A DNA stretch of 64,000 bases from Bostrychus sinensis (Eukaryota > Chordata > Actinopteri > Gobiiformes > Eleotridae). This document shows positions 23,301 to 33,397 of the stretch, in pieces. Where the stretch lies: contig CM036255.1 of the NCBI GenBank assembly GCA_020698575.1, forward strand, positions 22,806,501 through 22,870,500. The letters are read 5' to 3'. The position numbers were made by a program, and so were the translations under genes. The notes under the pieces are model-generated. The model worked only from the letters and a program-made list of their open reading frames with translations, did no database searches and was not told the origin of the DNA. Numbering within the stretch: position 1 is the first letter of the stretch; each line of letters opens with the position of its first letter.

Positions 23301-24285
23301 TTTTATTTTTTAATTCAATTAGTCAATAACTGTTTACTCTAGTAAACATCAGTGGCTTATTAGCCAACTTAGTAAACAAAACGGGAAGTAGTGGCCAGTT
23401 ATTTTATTATCTTGTTACAAACTAGGCCTACTCCTACTACTACAGCCTAATATATGAGTGACTATAAATCCTTCATACAATTTTATCTGCTTTATTTATT
23501 CTTATTCCAAACCCCAAAGAAAATCAACTTGTAAGTAACTACTGCATTGTATACCAAAGAGTGTAGAGTATTTTACCAAAGCCTAAAATTTTATCATGCA
23601 GCCAAAACGTAATTGCCATTAATAAACAAAAATGTTTTGCCTCCTTCGAATTATAAGGTTTTATCATTATAGGGTTATAAGGGTCTCTATAAGGTTCTAC
23701 CAGAAAAAAAAACATATTGTAGATATGATAACTGTAGTGGAAAATATTTATAGTGTGCTATTTGTCAAAGCCTAAAACCTCATTTCATACAGCTATAACT
23801 GAATAGCCTCTGAGGAACAATTGTTGCATTTACAGAAACATTTAGAGCTTGATCCACCATATGTTTAATACATCAGATTGCATAGTATCGATTCATTTTC
23901 ATTTAACATAAGATTCAACTTTTATATAAGATGATCCAATGGGGACATGATGCACTATGGCCCTGAGTTTTGCAAGGTTTACATGCCATTTTCAGACAAA
24001 TGTAGCTTAAATCTTCTGGTGAATGTAGCATTGACTGCACAGAGCCTGACGGTGGACCCTAAACGCAGTATTTAAAAACAGGAGGCGACTTTTAGCTCAA
24101 ACTGCGTGGCTTGTCGTCGGCCTCCCGCGGACAAAAACGTCGCGATTTTTGGGAGGGCACCAGCGAGTGATAATAGCCCCCACTCCCCGGTCTGGATCGG
24201 CCACACATGTTACCTTTCGGGGCTCTTGATTCTCCTGGAGCCGGGACTGGAGCCTGTCCACTGTTTCCAGCAGCTCCTCCGCCAT
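5392..24285 (-). CDS. eloa: Elongin A, RNA polymerase II elongation factor
   Basis: Twelve coding exons on the minus strand: 24214-24285, 21852-21908, 21575-21687, 19497-20002, 16826-17163, 15050-15161, 14371-14523, 8227-8324, 7543-7723, 7325-7454, 5543-5688 and 5392-5453. They total 1968 bases, 655 aa, with every phase closing. Residues 1-81 form the TFIIS N-terminal-type helical domain. Exons 4-5 are disordered, with acidic, proline and long serine runs. Exon 5 has the family motif PPTMSFESFLTYD. Exon 7 carries the Elongin BC box TLYEQCIRVL (about 436-445), followed by the VGGVPFEILEPVLERC region. The C terminus ends IAPMMAKTIKAFKNRFSRR, nearly as in mammals. Elongin A joins Elongin B/C to stimulate Pol II elongation and, with CUL5, to ubiquitinate stalled Pol II in the nucleus. 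The protein is about 120 aa shorter than human ELOA, mainly in the disordered middle. Introns 5, 7 and 10 hold most of the transposons described here. Confidence 0.97.
5790..7130. mobile_element. hAT-like ACTAAACC MITE split by a 1.2 kb insertion
   Basis: The left piece (about 5790-5855) matches the MITE copy at 2519-2565: both run from a CTTTCAAAGACTAAAATAA start into the GGACTAA repeats. The array resumes at about 7040 and ends near 7130 with a decayed terminus. The material between does not belong to the MITE. It starts with GGCCTGTTCCTGGAAGCTGG, which resembles ends of fish Harbinger-type MITEs, and then holds a tandem repeat. It lies in eloa intron 10. Confidence 0.55.
6415..6992. repeat. 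Three-unit degenerate tandem repeat, about 190-210 bp per unit
   Basis: Units start at about 6415 (GTTACGCGGAG), 6622 (GTTACGCAGAG) and 6801 (ATTACGTGGAG). Units 1 and 2 share a CAGTTTGTTCTTTT segment at 6506 and 6713, followed by matching CAAATGCAT and GCTAACG blocks. GC content is higher than in the flanks. Open frames across it are not conserved between units, so it is treated as non-coding. Confidence 0.6.
8497..8660. repeat. Compound CA/TATG microsatellite at the LINE 3' end
   Basis: Mixed ACAC, ACAT and ATAC repeats over about 160 bases. Position and strand fit the variable microsatellite tail of L2-like LINEs. Long open frames across it are low-complexity artefacts. Confidence 0.8.
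8831..12865 (-). pseudogene. LINE ORF2: endonuclease and reverse transcriptase, broken
   Basis: Reading from the 5' side: 12440-12865 encodes the endonuclease N terminus, with an INDTFSLIHFNCRSL start and the catalytic-Glu context LSETWL. The frame is cut by the MITE at 11398-12435. It resumes at 11386-10745 with the endonuclease core GDFNIDL and the TDHLP end motif. A linker at 10641-10336 is followed by the reverse transcriptase: NYRPISLLSQFSKVMEK and FIDLKKAFDTIDH at 10279-9764, then the FADDT catalytic box at 9751-9428. The C-terminal segment at 9311-8831 has the EVWGNAY-type motif of L2/Rex-like elements. Frame changes separate the pieces. Confidence 0.85.
11398..12435. mobile_element. 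Non-autonomous Harbinger-like element (1038 bp) inside the LINE
   Basis: Terminal inverted repeats of at least 33 bases start TGGTACGTTCACACCGGACG at 11398 and close at 12435. They are flanked by a TTA duplication (11395-11397 and 12436-12438), the three-base target typical of PIF/Harbinger elements. Inside each end are short GACGCGAATGA-type subterminal repeats with strong CpG content. No transposase is encoded; arginine-rich open frames across the CpG repeats are artefacts. The target was the endonuclease frame of the LINE. Confidence 0.8.
12942..13915 (-). pseudogene. LINE ORF1: coiled coil plus RRM, L1-type, frameshifted
   Basis: It starts at 13915 (MPRTSQRRR). A basic start is followed by a coiled-coil stretch (about residues 45-95, ILNEIK to RIAQNE) and then an RRM-type region with RRKNLRIYSVPEKVEG and IERAHRA, both signatures of L1-type ORF1 RNA-binding proteins. 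After a frameshift near 13355 the second piece (13283-12942) has SRVLFPAKLKMF and IFDNPRAAAERLKEFG, matching the L1-type C-terminal domain. In intact elements this trimeric protein binds the element RNA. Pairing it with an L2-like ORF2 is unusual. Confidence 0.75.
14755..15007. repeat. Decayed dispersed repeats in eloa intron 6
   Basis: About 14760-14830 has a short ACTAAACC-type array of the hAT-like MITE family. About 14890-15007 ends in GTGCAGCCCTAA, the terminus of a common fish repeat. Neither is complete. Confidence 0.45.
15341..16165 (+). mobile_element. tRNA-derived SINE, split by a TA-flanked MITE
   Basis: The head (about 15341-15410) has an A-box-like GTGGCTCGGGAGG and a B-box-like GGTACGAATCC, as in RNA polymerase III promoters of tRNA-derived SINEs. 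The body includes CCGGGCAGCTGTGGCTACAG, widespread in teleost SINEs. The tail AATGAAT stops at about 15613 and continues as AAATGACTAATGTGCTTTG after the MITE at 16126. It lies in eloa intron 5. Confidence 0.75.
15614..16126. mobile_element. MITE with ACCGTATTTTCC ends, inserted in the SINE
   Basis: About 512 bases. The left end ACCGTATTTTCC...TATAGGGCGCAC is the inverted copy of the right end CCCTATAGTGCGGAAAATACGGT. It is flanked by TA on both sides, which suggests a Tc1/mariner-type target. A second copy lies at 44775-45295. No coding capacity seen. Confidence 0.8.
17220..17530. repeat. Dispersed teleost repeat in eloa intron 4
   Basis: The stretch with CTCCTAACACATCAACATTA and CACTTCACCTGTCAGTGGTC is a well-known motif pair in fish interspersed repeats that end in GTGGTCATAATGTTATG. 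Its class cannot be settled from sequence alone. Confidence 0.5.
20090..20405 (+). repeat. Fish interspersed repeat of the 'CTATCCCAG ... GATTTAGAGTCACCAATT' type
   Basis: The order of motifs (CGCTTATTC, CCTATCCCAGCA, ACACCCAGGACAG, GATTTAGAGTCACCAATT, GCATGCAGACTCCAC, TAACCGCTTTGCTACAATG) matches a very common fish SINE or LINE-tail repeat. A fragment of the same family lies at about 34037-34150. It is in eloa intron 3. Confidence 0.65.
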
Positions 24286-24560
24286 GTTTACTGCTGGTAC
24301 CCTGGCTCTACCGGAAGCTGCTGCTTCATCCCGAGCGTCGCGAGGTTCCGCTGACGGCGTGAGCAGAAAACAAGATTAAATCAACTACGAGCAAACTAAA
24401 CAAAAATTTTAAATCGATTTCCAAAAAAAGTGAACTGCGAACGATTAAACCACATACACACACTTAAGTGACAGGTCATCTGAAATGAATGACATGCGCT
24501 ATTTTACTGTGAAAAGCCATAGTCATCAAACGGAACTTACGTCACGTGACAGCAGACTTT
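24286..24560 (-). promoter_or_regulatory. eloa promoter region
   Basis: Sequence just upstream of the eloa start. It is richer in CpG than its surroundings, has no TATA box, and holds an ETS-type CCGGAAG at 24311-24317, as in many housekeeping promoters. The transcription start was not located. Confidence 0.5.
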
Positions 24561-26039
24561 ACACGCTCGAGACACCTGTGTGACATGCAAGCTGATAACT
24601 ATCCCACTTACTGTCAAATTACCTCCAAAATTACACACCTTCAACCTGTAACTACATGTGTAGCCCTCTTTACCAAGGTAAAATTAAAATAAAATAACAA
24701 AGCACTATAAATTCATGTAATACAGATACAAAACAGTTATATTATTAACTTGTTTACTACAATGAATCTACCATGAACACTCCTGATATGTAATCCACTC
24801 TCATTACTTCTGTGCAATATCTCTATAACTGTCATCAACGTTTGGAAACCTGTGCAATATTTATTACTATATACAATAATTATTTTTATGCAGCATTTTC
24901 CAATGTACACTTTTCACTTCTGCTATTTATGAATAACCACATACTGTACATTTTATAGTGTATTTAATTTGCTAATAGTCTATTTAATTTAATTAGCTCA
25001 ACTTGTTGTAGTTTAGATTTTTAGTTAATTTTCTTTGGCCTGACTGGTCTCTGATACTCTTTTGTGCTCTTGTTTGATGCCACTTGTGTGCTACTGCTTA
25101 CTGTACTTATGCTGCTGCAACAGTGCAATTTTCCTACTGATGGACTAATAAAGGTAATCTTTGCATTCCTCTTCTTGTTTAGATTATTTCTTCCATCACT
25201 TCAAGGGGGGTTTGGTCCACAGCAGAATGTATGATGATAGGTAACCACAAATAACAGGTTAGAGAGAGATGTGATGGCCCATCCCTAGATTTACAGAGCT
25301 TTGGCCTATGTTTTGTCAGTCCAGAAGCCTCAGTTTGGGGAGGCATATAATAAGTAACAGCAGATGGGCTTCACTGTACTTTTAAAAAAGTAGAAAGAGA
25401 ACGAGACCTGGTTTCCAGTTTCTCTTCTCTAATGACTGCTTGTTTTTTGCTGTATGTATTTTATTTGTGTGATAAAACAGAAACAGGCTAGTAATTATAA
25501 CTGTAGGCTATAGTATTCCAGATCATTTAACCTTTATAATGAGATGTTAAGATGCTTAATATTATTGCATTTAGACAACCCGAATTATATCAACACCAGC
25601 TGCCACTGATTGGGATACAACTAAATAAAAGATGTAGGACTATAATAGATAAAACTCTAACAAACTCAACACGGACCCCTGAGGAACACCAAGCTTAAAA
25701 TAGGTATCTAAACTAGAAAAAACTAAACTACAAAATAAAATATTATTATGAAATATTATGTTAAAGTTAAGAGTTGGTAGAGTTATCTGAACTCAGACTG
25801 TACTTGATTTATGGGCAGGATTGAAGCCTAACCTAAGGCCCCATTGAGGGGGAGTGAGAGGTGGTGGTGGGGTGGGGGGGGGGTGGGGGGGTGACAAGTG
25901 AGCTGGCCTGTGATGGGATATTTTTAGAGGGGTGGGCGCTGCAGGGGTGCCTGTATTTGGATATGGAGGTGGGTAACGAGGAGGAGCACTGGGTTGGGTG
26001 AAGGATTGTTGGATGATGCGTCACTGCCTCGGGCTATAC

Positions 26040-26192
26040 CCCAATATACCCCAGTCCATTTTAACAGACAATACACACACACAGCACACTGCCAGAGGGG
26101 ACAGAGGGACTAAGACAAGGTTAACTTAGAAGATTATTTTGAATAAGTCAGAAGGACAAGGAAAGAAGGAAAAGTTGGACGCAAGAAAGAGG
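26040..26192 (+). other. Possible 5' non-coding exon of the klhl31-type gene
   Basis: A GA-rich stretch on the plus strand ends GCAAGAAAGAG before a GTAAAC donor at 26193. It could splice to the acceptor TTTGTCAG at 33304-33311, just ahead of the coding start. A G-rich tract and a MEF2-like AT core (ATATTTTTAG, about 25919) lie upstream. This is inference from position and a single donor; RNA evidence is needed. Confidence 0.25.
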
Positions 26193-26524
26193 TAAACACT
26201 AGATTTACATTTTTTATTGTCGAAAACTGTGGCTCTTCATACAACCCAAGTTCAATATTTCTCACTTTATTTGCCATGTAAAGTAAATTTAATATAGAAA
26301 AACTGCACAGTTGACATTATTTTGTGGATAATTAATACATGGGGCATCAAATGTAAAAAGACACATAAATTAAAGTCAATAGTATTAGTTACTACACTCC
26401 TGTATTTTAGCCTAGCCTTTTCCGCTTTTATTGTTCTGGTTTTCTACATTGTTTTTATTCTATTCTATTCTATTCTATTTTATTGTATTTTGAATGGGTA
26501 TTTTCATGCAGTTGTTTATTTTGC

Positions 26525-26845
26525 ACTGTAAAATACCATCTCAGAAAATAATTGGCTACCCAAATACCAATGTACTGAAATGATCCTAAGTCAACATGTA
26601 GGGATGAACCCAGAAAATGCATCACAAAATAAAGACTAAACAGTTCCTAAACCAGGTGTGAAGCGGGTTAAGAACAAGGACTAAACCAGGTCTAAATTGG
26701 GATTAAACTGTGTCTAAACCAGGACTAAGCAGTGGTCTACACTTCTCTACTCAAAATCAACCAGGACTTGAATTGTACCACTAGAAGAGGCCCATGTTGC
26801 AGCCAGCAGTGGTACTCAGACCACAGTTTGAGAACCAATGGCATA
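26525..26845. mobile_element. hAT-like ACTAAACC MITE copy
   Basis: It contains the family block TACCATCTCAGAAAATAATT near 26533, an ACTAAACC array (about 26635-26740) and the inverted end TTTGAGAACCAATGG near 26840. The left terminus is eroded. Confidence 0.55.
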
Positions 26846-27239
26846 TAGAATAAATAGCCTGAATACAACGATCAAATCTATACAATACACTTCACAAACA
26901 AATAATTTAAATGAAGGCATAAGCTACATCTGTCTATAATTTGCTGTAAATGAATGAATGTAAACAGAGTAAAGTGGCTCCCAGTTGTTGTCACTGCTCT
27001 TCTGTGCAGCAGGGGGTACCATTGTTTTTGTTGAAGGTCTCAAGCTGTAAAATTCACTCTGAGCTAATGACTGCTGGGGTGGTCTATCTCTATAAATAAC
27101 CTCTGTGATACTAAAGGCAGTTAACTCAAGTGAGATGATAGTGGCGCTCAGTGTTTGTTTACCATTTTTTGTTACTGATAGGTTTAATGGAAACAGATTT
27201 AGCGAATTTTGAGTCTCGTCAAGTGTTTTCAAATTTAAC

Positions 27240-27420
27240 CTCTAGTAACACCATTGGGGCCAGGATGGCTCTGTCGATCGCGTCTGCTGGTCCCAAGCCC
27301 GGATAAAAGGAAAGGGCTATGACAGTAGGGGCAAAAACCTGTGCCAAACTAAACATCCCAATCAGATTATTTGTTGTAATGACCTCTGAAGGAAAGACAG
27401 CAGCCAATAAGGGCTTTCCT
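27240..27420 (+). repeat. RTE-like LINE 3' tail or related SINE
   Basis: GTCCCAAGCCCGGATAAAAG followed by AAACCTGTGCCAAACTAAAC is the standard 3' end of an RTE-type fish repeat. Related tails in the opposite orientation lie at 30120-30300 and 48510-48735. Confidence 0.65.
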
Positions 27421-30119
27421 TAGCCATATCTGTGGCTAAGGGCATGTCTGAGTTGTCCAGGAGATCAACTGTGAGTTTTTATTACCATTTTTCACTTCTG
27501 GTACAGCAATCTTAAGGTAATACTGTATTTCTTTAACCAGAGAAGGTCACAAGGACTGTTTGAACTGCATTAAGCCTAATCCTACTCTGTCTAACTTAAA
27601 CCACAGGGATTGTGTATTTGTTCCAAGGTTTGCCTTGGTTATATACAGATTTTAGCAAGTCATTTCAACAAATGTAAATGTGTGTGTGTGGCAATGTCAA
27701 GACTTCATCTTTAGCTGTATGACCTCAAGGTTATGAATGTTTTCAGTAAATAGTCTGTATTTTAGTTCATTTTATGTTTGTGGCTGGGCAAATTACATTG
27801 TGGCAGCTGCCTTTTCAATACCCTACTGTTCCAGCCATATCAGCTCATCATTCCTCATTAAAACCCATAACGCATATAACTTCAATGTTAGGGTCCGACA
27901 GACACTTCAGTTACATAGTGATGTTGATCAGTAAACCATGAACAATATGACATTTCAAGCCTTAGTCCATCTTTGTATGTAATGTCTGGTTTGTTAGATT
28001 AGTAAGGAACTACAGAGATGCAGAGATACAGTATTTGGCTAAATGTAGTAGGTTTGAATTTTAAGAGATAAAATGTCGTAAAAATTTTATGTTAACTTTT
28101 TTTTCCACATTTTTTGCATACATCTTTAATCTCACTTCTGTCCTGATCATAAATACCAATTTATTCAAAAAAAGTCAAATGAATATTAACATATACTATT
28201 GTTATGTTTTTTGGTGAGGACACCTCTGTCTCTTAACAGTAATGACACTACAAGGGGAAAAAAAATCCATCCAAATCAATGTTGATGGCAATCACTGACA
28301 TACTCAAGACTGTAATAATCCCCCCTAGAAAAATCCATTTTGTACTGAGAATACTAAAAATACCTACATATAAATTTTTCACAAAAAAATTTGAGATGCC
28401 ATCACATACACTGGCATATAAACGGTTAAAATTCTGAATATAATTCAATAAATTGTATTTATGATCAGGACAAATGTTGATTAAACGATTTATGCAAAAA
28501 AAAAAGGGAAAACAATGTTAAGGTACACTATTTTTATGGCGTTTTTTGACACTTTTGTCACTTAACAGTAACAACGTAACAATTTAGGTTACAGAGTGTA
28601 AAAATAAATTATATTGGATTTATGTTTAGAAAATCTAAATAAGTTAAAAAATACACAACAATTATCATAGAAAAAAGAATAACCACTGCAATGTTATAAA
28701 AAAGTAAAACTTGAAAAGGATACATTAATGCACAAAGGTTCACGTGTAATTGCTGCACAATGAAGTCTGTATGGACATTGTTTACACTGCAAAGTCACCG
28801 TAATTTGATGTGTCAAAAACATAAATATCATTACATAGTGAGCCCAGGTTTCCAGGCTGACTTTCCCTTGAGCATATATCAGTGTATGAAGTTTCCTCTA
28901 TAGCAGTGAAAATATGATACAGTGTGATACCTGTGTTGTTTATGCCATTGGAGTATCCAGGCCATCAAGTCTTTGGCCAAGAGTCTCTGGCAGTCTGTAC
29001 CTGTGTGAGAGTGGATCACTTCATTATAGACTCGTGTTAAGCTGCTGACCTTCAATAGTGTTTGTTCATGCTGGCTACAAAACAAATCAAAACACATCAC
29101 AAGGTCAAGTTGAATGGGCAAAATAAGCCTTTAAACTTCTTCACTCTAGTCGCTAAAATGGGTTAGTTAGCTGCAGCCACGCTTGAGCTGATTATTAATT
29201 GATAACTTTTATTTTCCATTTTATTTAAAATAACAGATAATTTTTAAATAACAATATATTTTACAGCCATCTTTTCGTAATAATTTATTTCTAAATTTCG
29301 GTCGAAGGCGGTCAATTAATCGCTGTACTGGGCATAACTTCAATCGACAACAATTTCTTTGGTTGACTACTGCCCTAGAGGTTTGTATTGTTAGCCATAC
29401 CAATTCACTCCAGATAATAAAATGAGTTCGAGACTGTTGTCTTTGTCTAAAATGAATCAGGTTGTATACAAAGACATATTGGTTTTGGGTCTTTCCAATT
29501 GTGTTCAGAAGCACTTTAATTAGCATTTTATTGATATGGTCCCCTAGAAATCTGGAAACTTTTTAAAGATGTTTTTTTAGCCTTTTGGCTTTAGTGGACT
29601 GGCGAGTGGACTAGTGACAGGAAGAAGTCAAAGTCTGAACTTGAACCCATGACTCCAAGGTGACCTGTAGTGGCTCTGTTTGCATGTGTGCCACATGCTG
29701 AGCTGTACTGTAGCATAGGAAACTGGCCGTTTTGTTGCTAAGAGATGAAAGGAATCAGGATGGCTGTCTAAGCTCGTCATTTCCTGGCATGTGTGCAAAG
29801 TGGTTTGCATATGATGTATTTCTTGATTTTTTTTTAAACCTGCCCTCATCTCTGTCTCTCTCTGGACCACTTCACTGAATGAAGGGAGTCCCTTTTTAAA
29901 TAGACTTTTACAGTCTCCACACATGGACAGAGCGAGACTAGACAGGACAGGGCGAGCAGCTGTCATCGGTATCATATGAAAAGGAGGAGTACACAGTTAG
30001 AGTGGGTATAGGCGACTTGGGATGTCGCAATCTCCCCTGGAAAAGTTACAAAAGTAGTATACACTTAAGTTACATCAAAAAGCAATGGCAAATGTGATAT
30101 TACAGCATATTTATATATA

Positions 30120-30300
30120 TTTTTTCTGGCTTTTGACTTTTCCTTTCCTGAGTCGCCACAGCAAGTTATCTGGCTCCTGATCTGCAGAGATTTGCATGTT
30201 GATTTGGTATGGGTTACACCAGATGCCCTTCATTTATACAGGTTTGGGACCAGCACAAATAGTATACTGGCTGTGGCTGGATTGAACAATATGTTAAAGT
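30120..30300 (-). repeat. RTE-like repeat tail, reverse orientation
   Basis: GAGTCGCCACAGCAAGTTAT, TTTGCATGTTGATTTGG and GGGTTACACCAGATGCCCTT match the reverse of the family seen at 27240-27420. A further piece with GGCGACCCCTGAAGGGA lies near 30526. Confidence 0.6.
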
Positions 30301-32525
30301 ATTAAGTTTGGTGTCTATCAAAGAAAATACACAACAAGATGTTATCCTATTTATTTATTTTGTGCATCTTTTAAATTGATATATCTATTCTATATACCCA
30401 TCCACACGGGGTCACGAGCCAATTTATTACTGGAAAGGAAGAAATGGAAAAGGTTGTACCTGTCAGGAAGCCTTTGTCAAAAACAAATTGTGAATCACAG
30501 AACTCCAGGAGGCAGATGATTTCCTGTGGCGACCCCTGAAGGGAAAACCAAAAAGAAGGAAAATGGTGTGAGAAATGTAGGTCTTAAAACCTTAAAACTA
30601 ATTTGTAAATGCAGGTCGAGGTGTTATAATCACTCACAAATGTGATGTAGTGGCATAAGCATTGCACAGATCAGTATACAAAAATATCCAGTGCCAAGGT
30701 TAGAGCAGGCTGCAGCTGTCCGTCATCCTCCAAAACTGGGACCCACAGTCAACGTGTTCAACCACTGCCATGACCATCGGTGTTATTATTTTTAAACAAA
30801 ACATGAGCAACCCACAACATTCACTTTAAAAAACTAAAACTACTAAAACTTGTCACGTGGCTGTTAAGAGTAATTTTTATAACTATTTGTCAAGTTTTGC
30901 AGATAACATTTTGCTGTTAACCAGCTCAGAACTAGCAATCTATAGTCAACAAATCTAACATATGCAGCAAATACACATCCATATGTAACTGTACAGTCAA
31001 ATTCAGTACTGTGGGAACTGTTAGTTTTAATATGCTTCACAATTGTTTGAATTTCTGAGATTTTTTTTATCTGCTGGGTTGGTTGTGTCCTCTGGTTAGA
31101 ATCAGATTTTGCCGTATTGAAGTCCTTATGCAACTTTATGTCATAAATAAGGTCAACACATTTTGGCCATTCACCCAAACTTAGGTCAGCCCAAACCTTT
31201 TATAAGATAAACCATATAATACAGAAGTTGTGAGTGATGTCTTTGACACAAATATACCAAATCCCAATGTACTGTGGATATCATTTACAGGTCATATGGT
31301 TTTCTAGTGACCTAGAAACCTGAAAGACACCAGCGTAAGGGAGTGATCAAGTGATGTGAAATGTTGTATTGAAATATGATAAAGGGTTTAAGTTTGTACA
31401 TACATCACTTCAAATATAAAATGTAATACAGAATCCTGAAGTGATAGAAATGATACACCAAATCTGATCTGTATGGAAAGAATGTGGTCCTACTAGTACT
31501 TATAATAGTTCACTGGCGTGGAAGTTGTTATTATTATAGACCATGATTATAATGTTACCTGATACGCTGGCACACCAGGCCAAAATGCCACAAGGTGGAA
31601 ATTTAGACTCTAAAATTAGCATCTTATTATTATATGTGCTTTATTCATAGAGCTCTGTCTGTATATAACCTGGGAATGAATTTAGTTTCCTAGATTTGGG
31701 TCTGGGTCTGCATTTCCTTAAACCCAATACTAATGTCTCTAAAAACAGATGAGTTAACACTCACAGCCTCTTGTTTCAGCAGTTTGACCACATAGCTCTG
31801 CAGATCATGTTTCTATGTTTGTGAGTGCGGTTAATTGTTTTAACCTTAAAATAAATGCAAAAACAACACAATATATTATTAAATTAAGTTTTTTTCATAT
31901 AAACAAACAGATTTTCCAAACAGTCTGTTTGTTTACTTCAGTCTCTGGTGCCGTGGTTTGCAGACTCATGTTGAGCATGAATAAGATTCCCCAGTTGCTC
32001 TGTGGGTATAACACACACCTCATGAGGTGCAGGGATGCATGCTGGGAGCTGCTGTAAACCACAGGCCTGAAAGACACTGGCACCTGTCAGCTGTCACAGA
32101 GACTGGGTTCAGGAGTGCATAAAACATACCGGCCCTAAAGCACTGCTGTTCTGTTGTGTTTTTGAAGATTAACAAAGCATCTGCATCTGTCATTGAGCTC
32201 CTGCGGCCTTCAATGACCTAAAACAACAGAGCATAACAATATTGTTTTTTGAAAAAGGCGGCCTAGGTAACTTACTCCCTACAGTAACCAGACCTTAATG
32301 TCAGCAGTTTGGAGAAGCAGGCAGGAGCAATGACAAAGGGCTTGTGTACACTATGAGGGCCAGTAGAAACACACTTTTAAAAGGAACATGGGTAAAACTT
32401 ATTTTTACCACTTATTTTTATCATCTCACAGTGTTTTATTCATGTATGTGGCTTCCAAACCACAATATTATAGGCAGTCTCTCCTTACAGCCCAGTATTG
32501 CAGAAAATTGGAGACATATTCTATG

Positions 32526-32830
32526 CACAGGTGACCAGATGTCCCCGTTTAATGGGACAGGCTCCTCATCCTACATATATGTGTAAAAACACTACTGTGT
32601 CCCAGTTTTCAACAAACAATGTCCCAGTTGCCCCCATTTCAACCAACAGAAAAGCAAAGAAAACCTATCAACATTTGTCTAAAGACATTTGTCACTCCAT
32701 TTCATTGTTTTTATTAATAAATTGCCATCTTATTAAAAACTTAATCCCTAGCGTTGTGTACTTGGAATTACATGACAGAAAACTGTACTTCCTCAACATA
32801 GGGTCTAAGAAACCTTTTAAGTTTTAGAGA
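32526..32830. mobile_element. MITE with GGTGACCAGA end, right terminus lost
   Basis: It starts GGTGACCAGATGTCCCCGTT and aligns by eye with copies at 60009-60339 and 61896-62282, sharing GTCCCAGTTTTCAAC, ATTTGTC(T/C)AAAGAC and TAATAAATTGCCAT blocks. The inverted TCTGGTCACC end found in the other two is missing here. Confidence 0.6.
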
Positions 32831-33002
32831 GAATTTGACTGCCCTTGAATTCTGCAATAATTAAAATAAGGTTTAATTTTGTAATCAAAATGTTGTCCTG
32901 CAGTTAGACATGAAAATTACATGAAAAATAGGGCCGTCACACCTACAGGACCCCTTCTTTCATTAACCTCCCAGAAAGACCTCCAGAAGGTCTTTGTTGG
33001 TC

Positions 33003-33028
33003 TTTTTTTTTTTTTTTTTTTTTTTTAG
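33003..33028. repeat. Poly(T) tract
   Basis: Run of about 25 T with no coding context. It may be the reversed poly(A) of a retroelement too decayed to recognise. Confidence 0.8.
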
Positions 33029-33397
33029 TAAAATCCTATTTTTCTCTAAAAATGTTAACATATCTCTGTTTGGTGTCCGGTAGTGTGGCAGCTGTATTTT
33101 TCATAAGATTAAATTCTGAATGTAAAAATGATTGTTTAGGATAGTCATTGTGTGACACCACAGGACATTGTCAAAATATGTAAAAATAAGAGAATTATGC
33201 TTAAAATTTCCTTACATTTTCTATACAACTGATTGTATTGTTTAATGTTCTTTGCTTTCAGCTTCAAAGTGACACACAAAACTCCTAATAAACTGTGTCT
33301 TTCTTTGTCAGGTGCTGTGTGCTGCTGTGCTGTGACAGAACCCAACAACATCAAACTTACCATTTAACTCTCATCAACTTCCAGTCAGTCAATAAAA

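Larger units (their letters stand above)
24561..33311. other. 8.7 kb between eloa and the klhl31-type coding region; no coding gene recognised
   Basis: No reading frame here shows recognisable domains with splice sites. It holds a G-rich tract (25861-25892), a possible non-coding exon (26040-26192), a TATTC microsatellite (26455-26485), a hAT-like MITE (26525-26845), RTE-like repeat tails (27240-27420, 30120-30300 and a fragment near 30512-30560), a GGTGACCAGA repeat at 32526-32830 and a T run (about 33003-33028). Most of it should be the first intron of the klhl31-type gene if the possible exon is real. Confidence 0.6.

Noticed and set aside
24106..24354. Plus-strand frame opposite the first eloa exon
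   Set aside because: Follows the GC-rich promoter and exon in antisense; no homology or start context.
29628..29975. Minus-strand frame of 115 aa in the intergenic space
   Set aside because: No family motif and no splice partners; not reported as a gene.
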